Assembly (NCBI GenBank): GCA_910575545.1
Contig: CAJTFH010000007.1
Location: forward strand, 69,360 to 128,189
Source: Bacteroidales bacterium
GTDB lineage: Bacteria > Bacteroidota > Bacteroidia > Bacteroidales > Muribaculaceae
Length of the DNA stretch: 58,830 nt
Reading direction: 5' to 3'
In this document: positions 58,787 to 58,830 of the stretch, one piece after another
Layout: every line of letters starts with the position of its first letter
Numbering within the stretch: the stretch's first letter is position 1
Translations under genes and position numbers: made by a program
The notes under the pieces: generated by a model
Database searches by the model: none
What the model was told of the DNA's origin: nothing
The model's input: the letters and a program-made list of their open reading frames with translations, nothing else

Positions 58787-58830
58787 TCAGTCAAACAGTG
58801 ACGGTTCGGGAGGCGCTCCGGAGGCCTCGG
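58787..58830 (-). CDS. C-terminal end of a gene entering from the right
   Basis: A leftward frame ending at a stop at 58787-58789 reads EASGAPPEPSLFD. It is too short to identify. An imperfect hairpin (CTCGAAC/GTTCGAG, about 58733-58760) lies between it and the regulator remnant. Confidence 0.35.
   Translation of the reverse strand, partial: EASGAPPEPSLFD

Overview
The window looks like a chromosomal segment of a gut Bacteroidales bacterium, probably Muribaculaceae-like (family level is inference). The signs are Bacteroidetes-type promoters (TTTG, about 19-20 bases, then TAnnTTTGC) in many intergenic gaps, a methylmalonyl-CoA decarboxylase operon with a lamin-tail OadG, a PPi-dependent phosphofructokinase, a 5'-truncated hybrid two-component gene, a DUF4250 gene and carboxynorspermidine decarboxylase.

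Layout. 1-2.2 kb is accessory DNA: an IS4-type transposase cut by the window edge, hairpin-rich non-coding DNA, a promoter followed by a very long imperfect palindrome, a small lipoprotein-like ORF and an IS5-type transposase remnant. 2.2-3.3 kb holds bcp, tRNA-Leu(UAG) and a small hypothetical gene. 3.5-24.3 kb is a surface-polysaccharide locus read entirely leftwards: an export module (Wza-like SLBB protein, Wzz, M23 peptidase) with its own promoter, an orphan 3' fragment of a membrane pyrophosphatase gene, then a glycan operon (epimerase, four glycosyltransferases, Wzy, pyruvyltransferase, LicD, Wzx, a PP-loop-like protein, a cytidylyltransferase/oxidoreductase fusion, an aminotransferase). 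Its first two genes are a hypothetical protein and, at the head, a fusion of a degenerate tyrosine-recombinase fold with a NusG/UpxY-like antiterminator. Just upstream lies a 218-bp segment bounded by perfect 27-bp inverted repeats, which I read as an invertible promoter.

24.5-29.1 kb is the methylmalonyl-CoA decarboxylase/epimerase operon. 29.6-34.1 kb carries dnaK, a 58-aa winged-helix-like protein, bioB, a ThiF/MoeB-like gene and an MGMT gene. 34.3-40.1 kb carries purL, a Dabb protein and an ABC-F ATPase. 40.3-46.4 kb carries an orphan histidine kinase, an ECF sigma pair, an LptF/G permease, tgt and a small membrane protein. 46.5-57.2 kb carries an NSS transporter, a leftward operon (DUF4250, pcrA, nspC, GT2, radC), then prenyl synthase, TatD and PPi-PFK. 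The window ends in a 5'-truncated hybrid two-component regulator gene.

The most unusual part is the control of the glycan locus, which appears to vary at three levels: an inverted-repeat-bounded promoter segment, an integrase-like/NusG-like fusion regulator as first gene, and homopolymer G tracts inside two structural genes. One of these genes, a GT14 glycosyltransferase, is out of frame in this copy (G8 where G7 restores a 310-aa protein). The aminotransferase, cytidylyltransferase fusion and LicD genes together suggest a CDP-activated small amino-alcohol decoration (inference).
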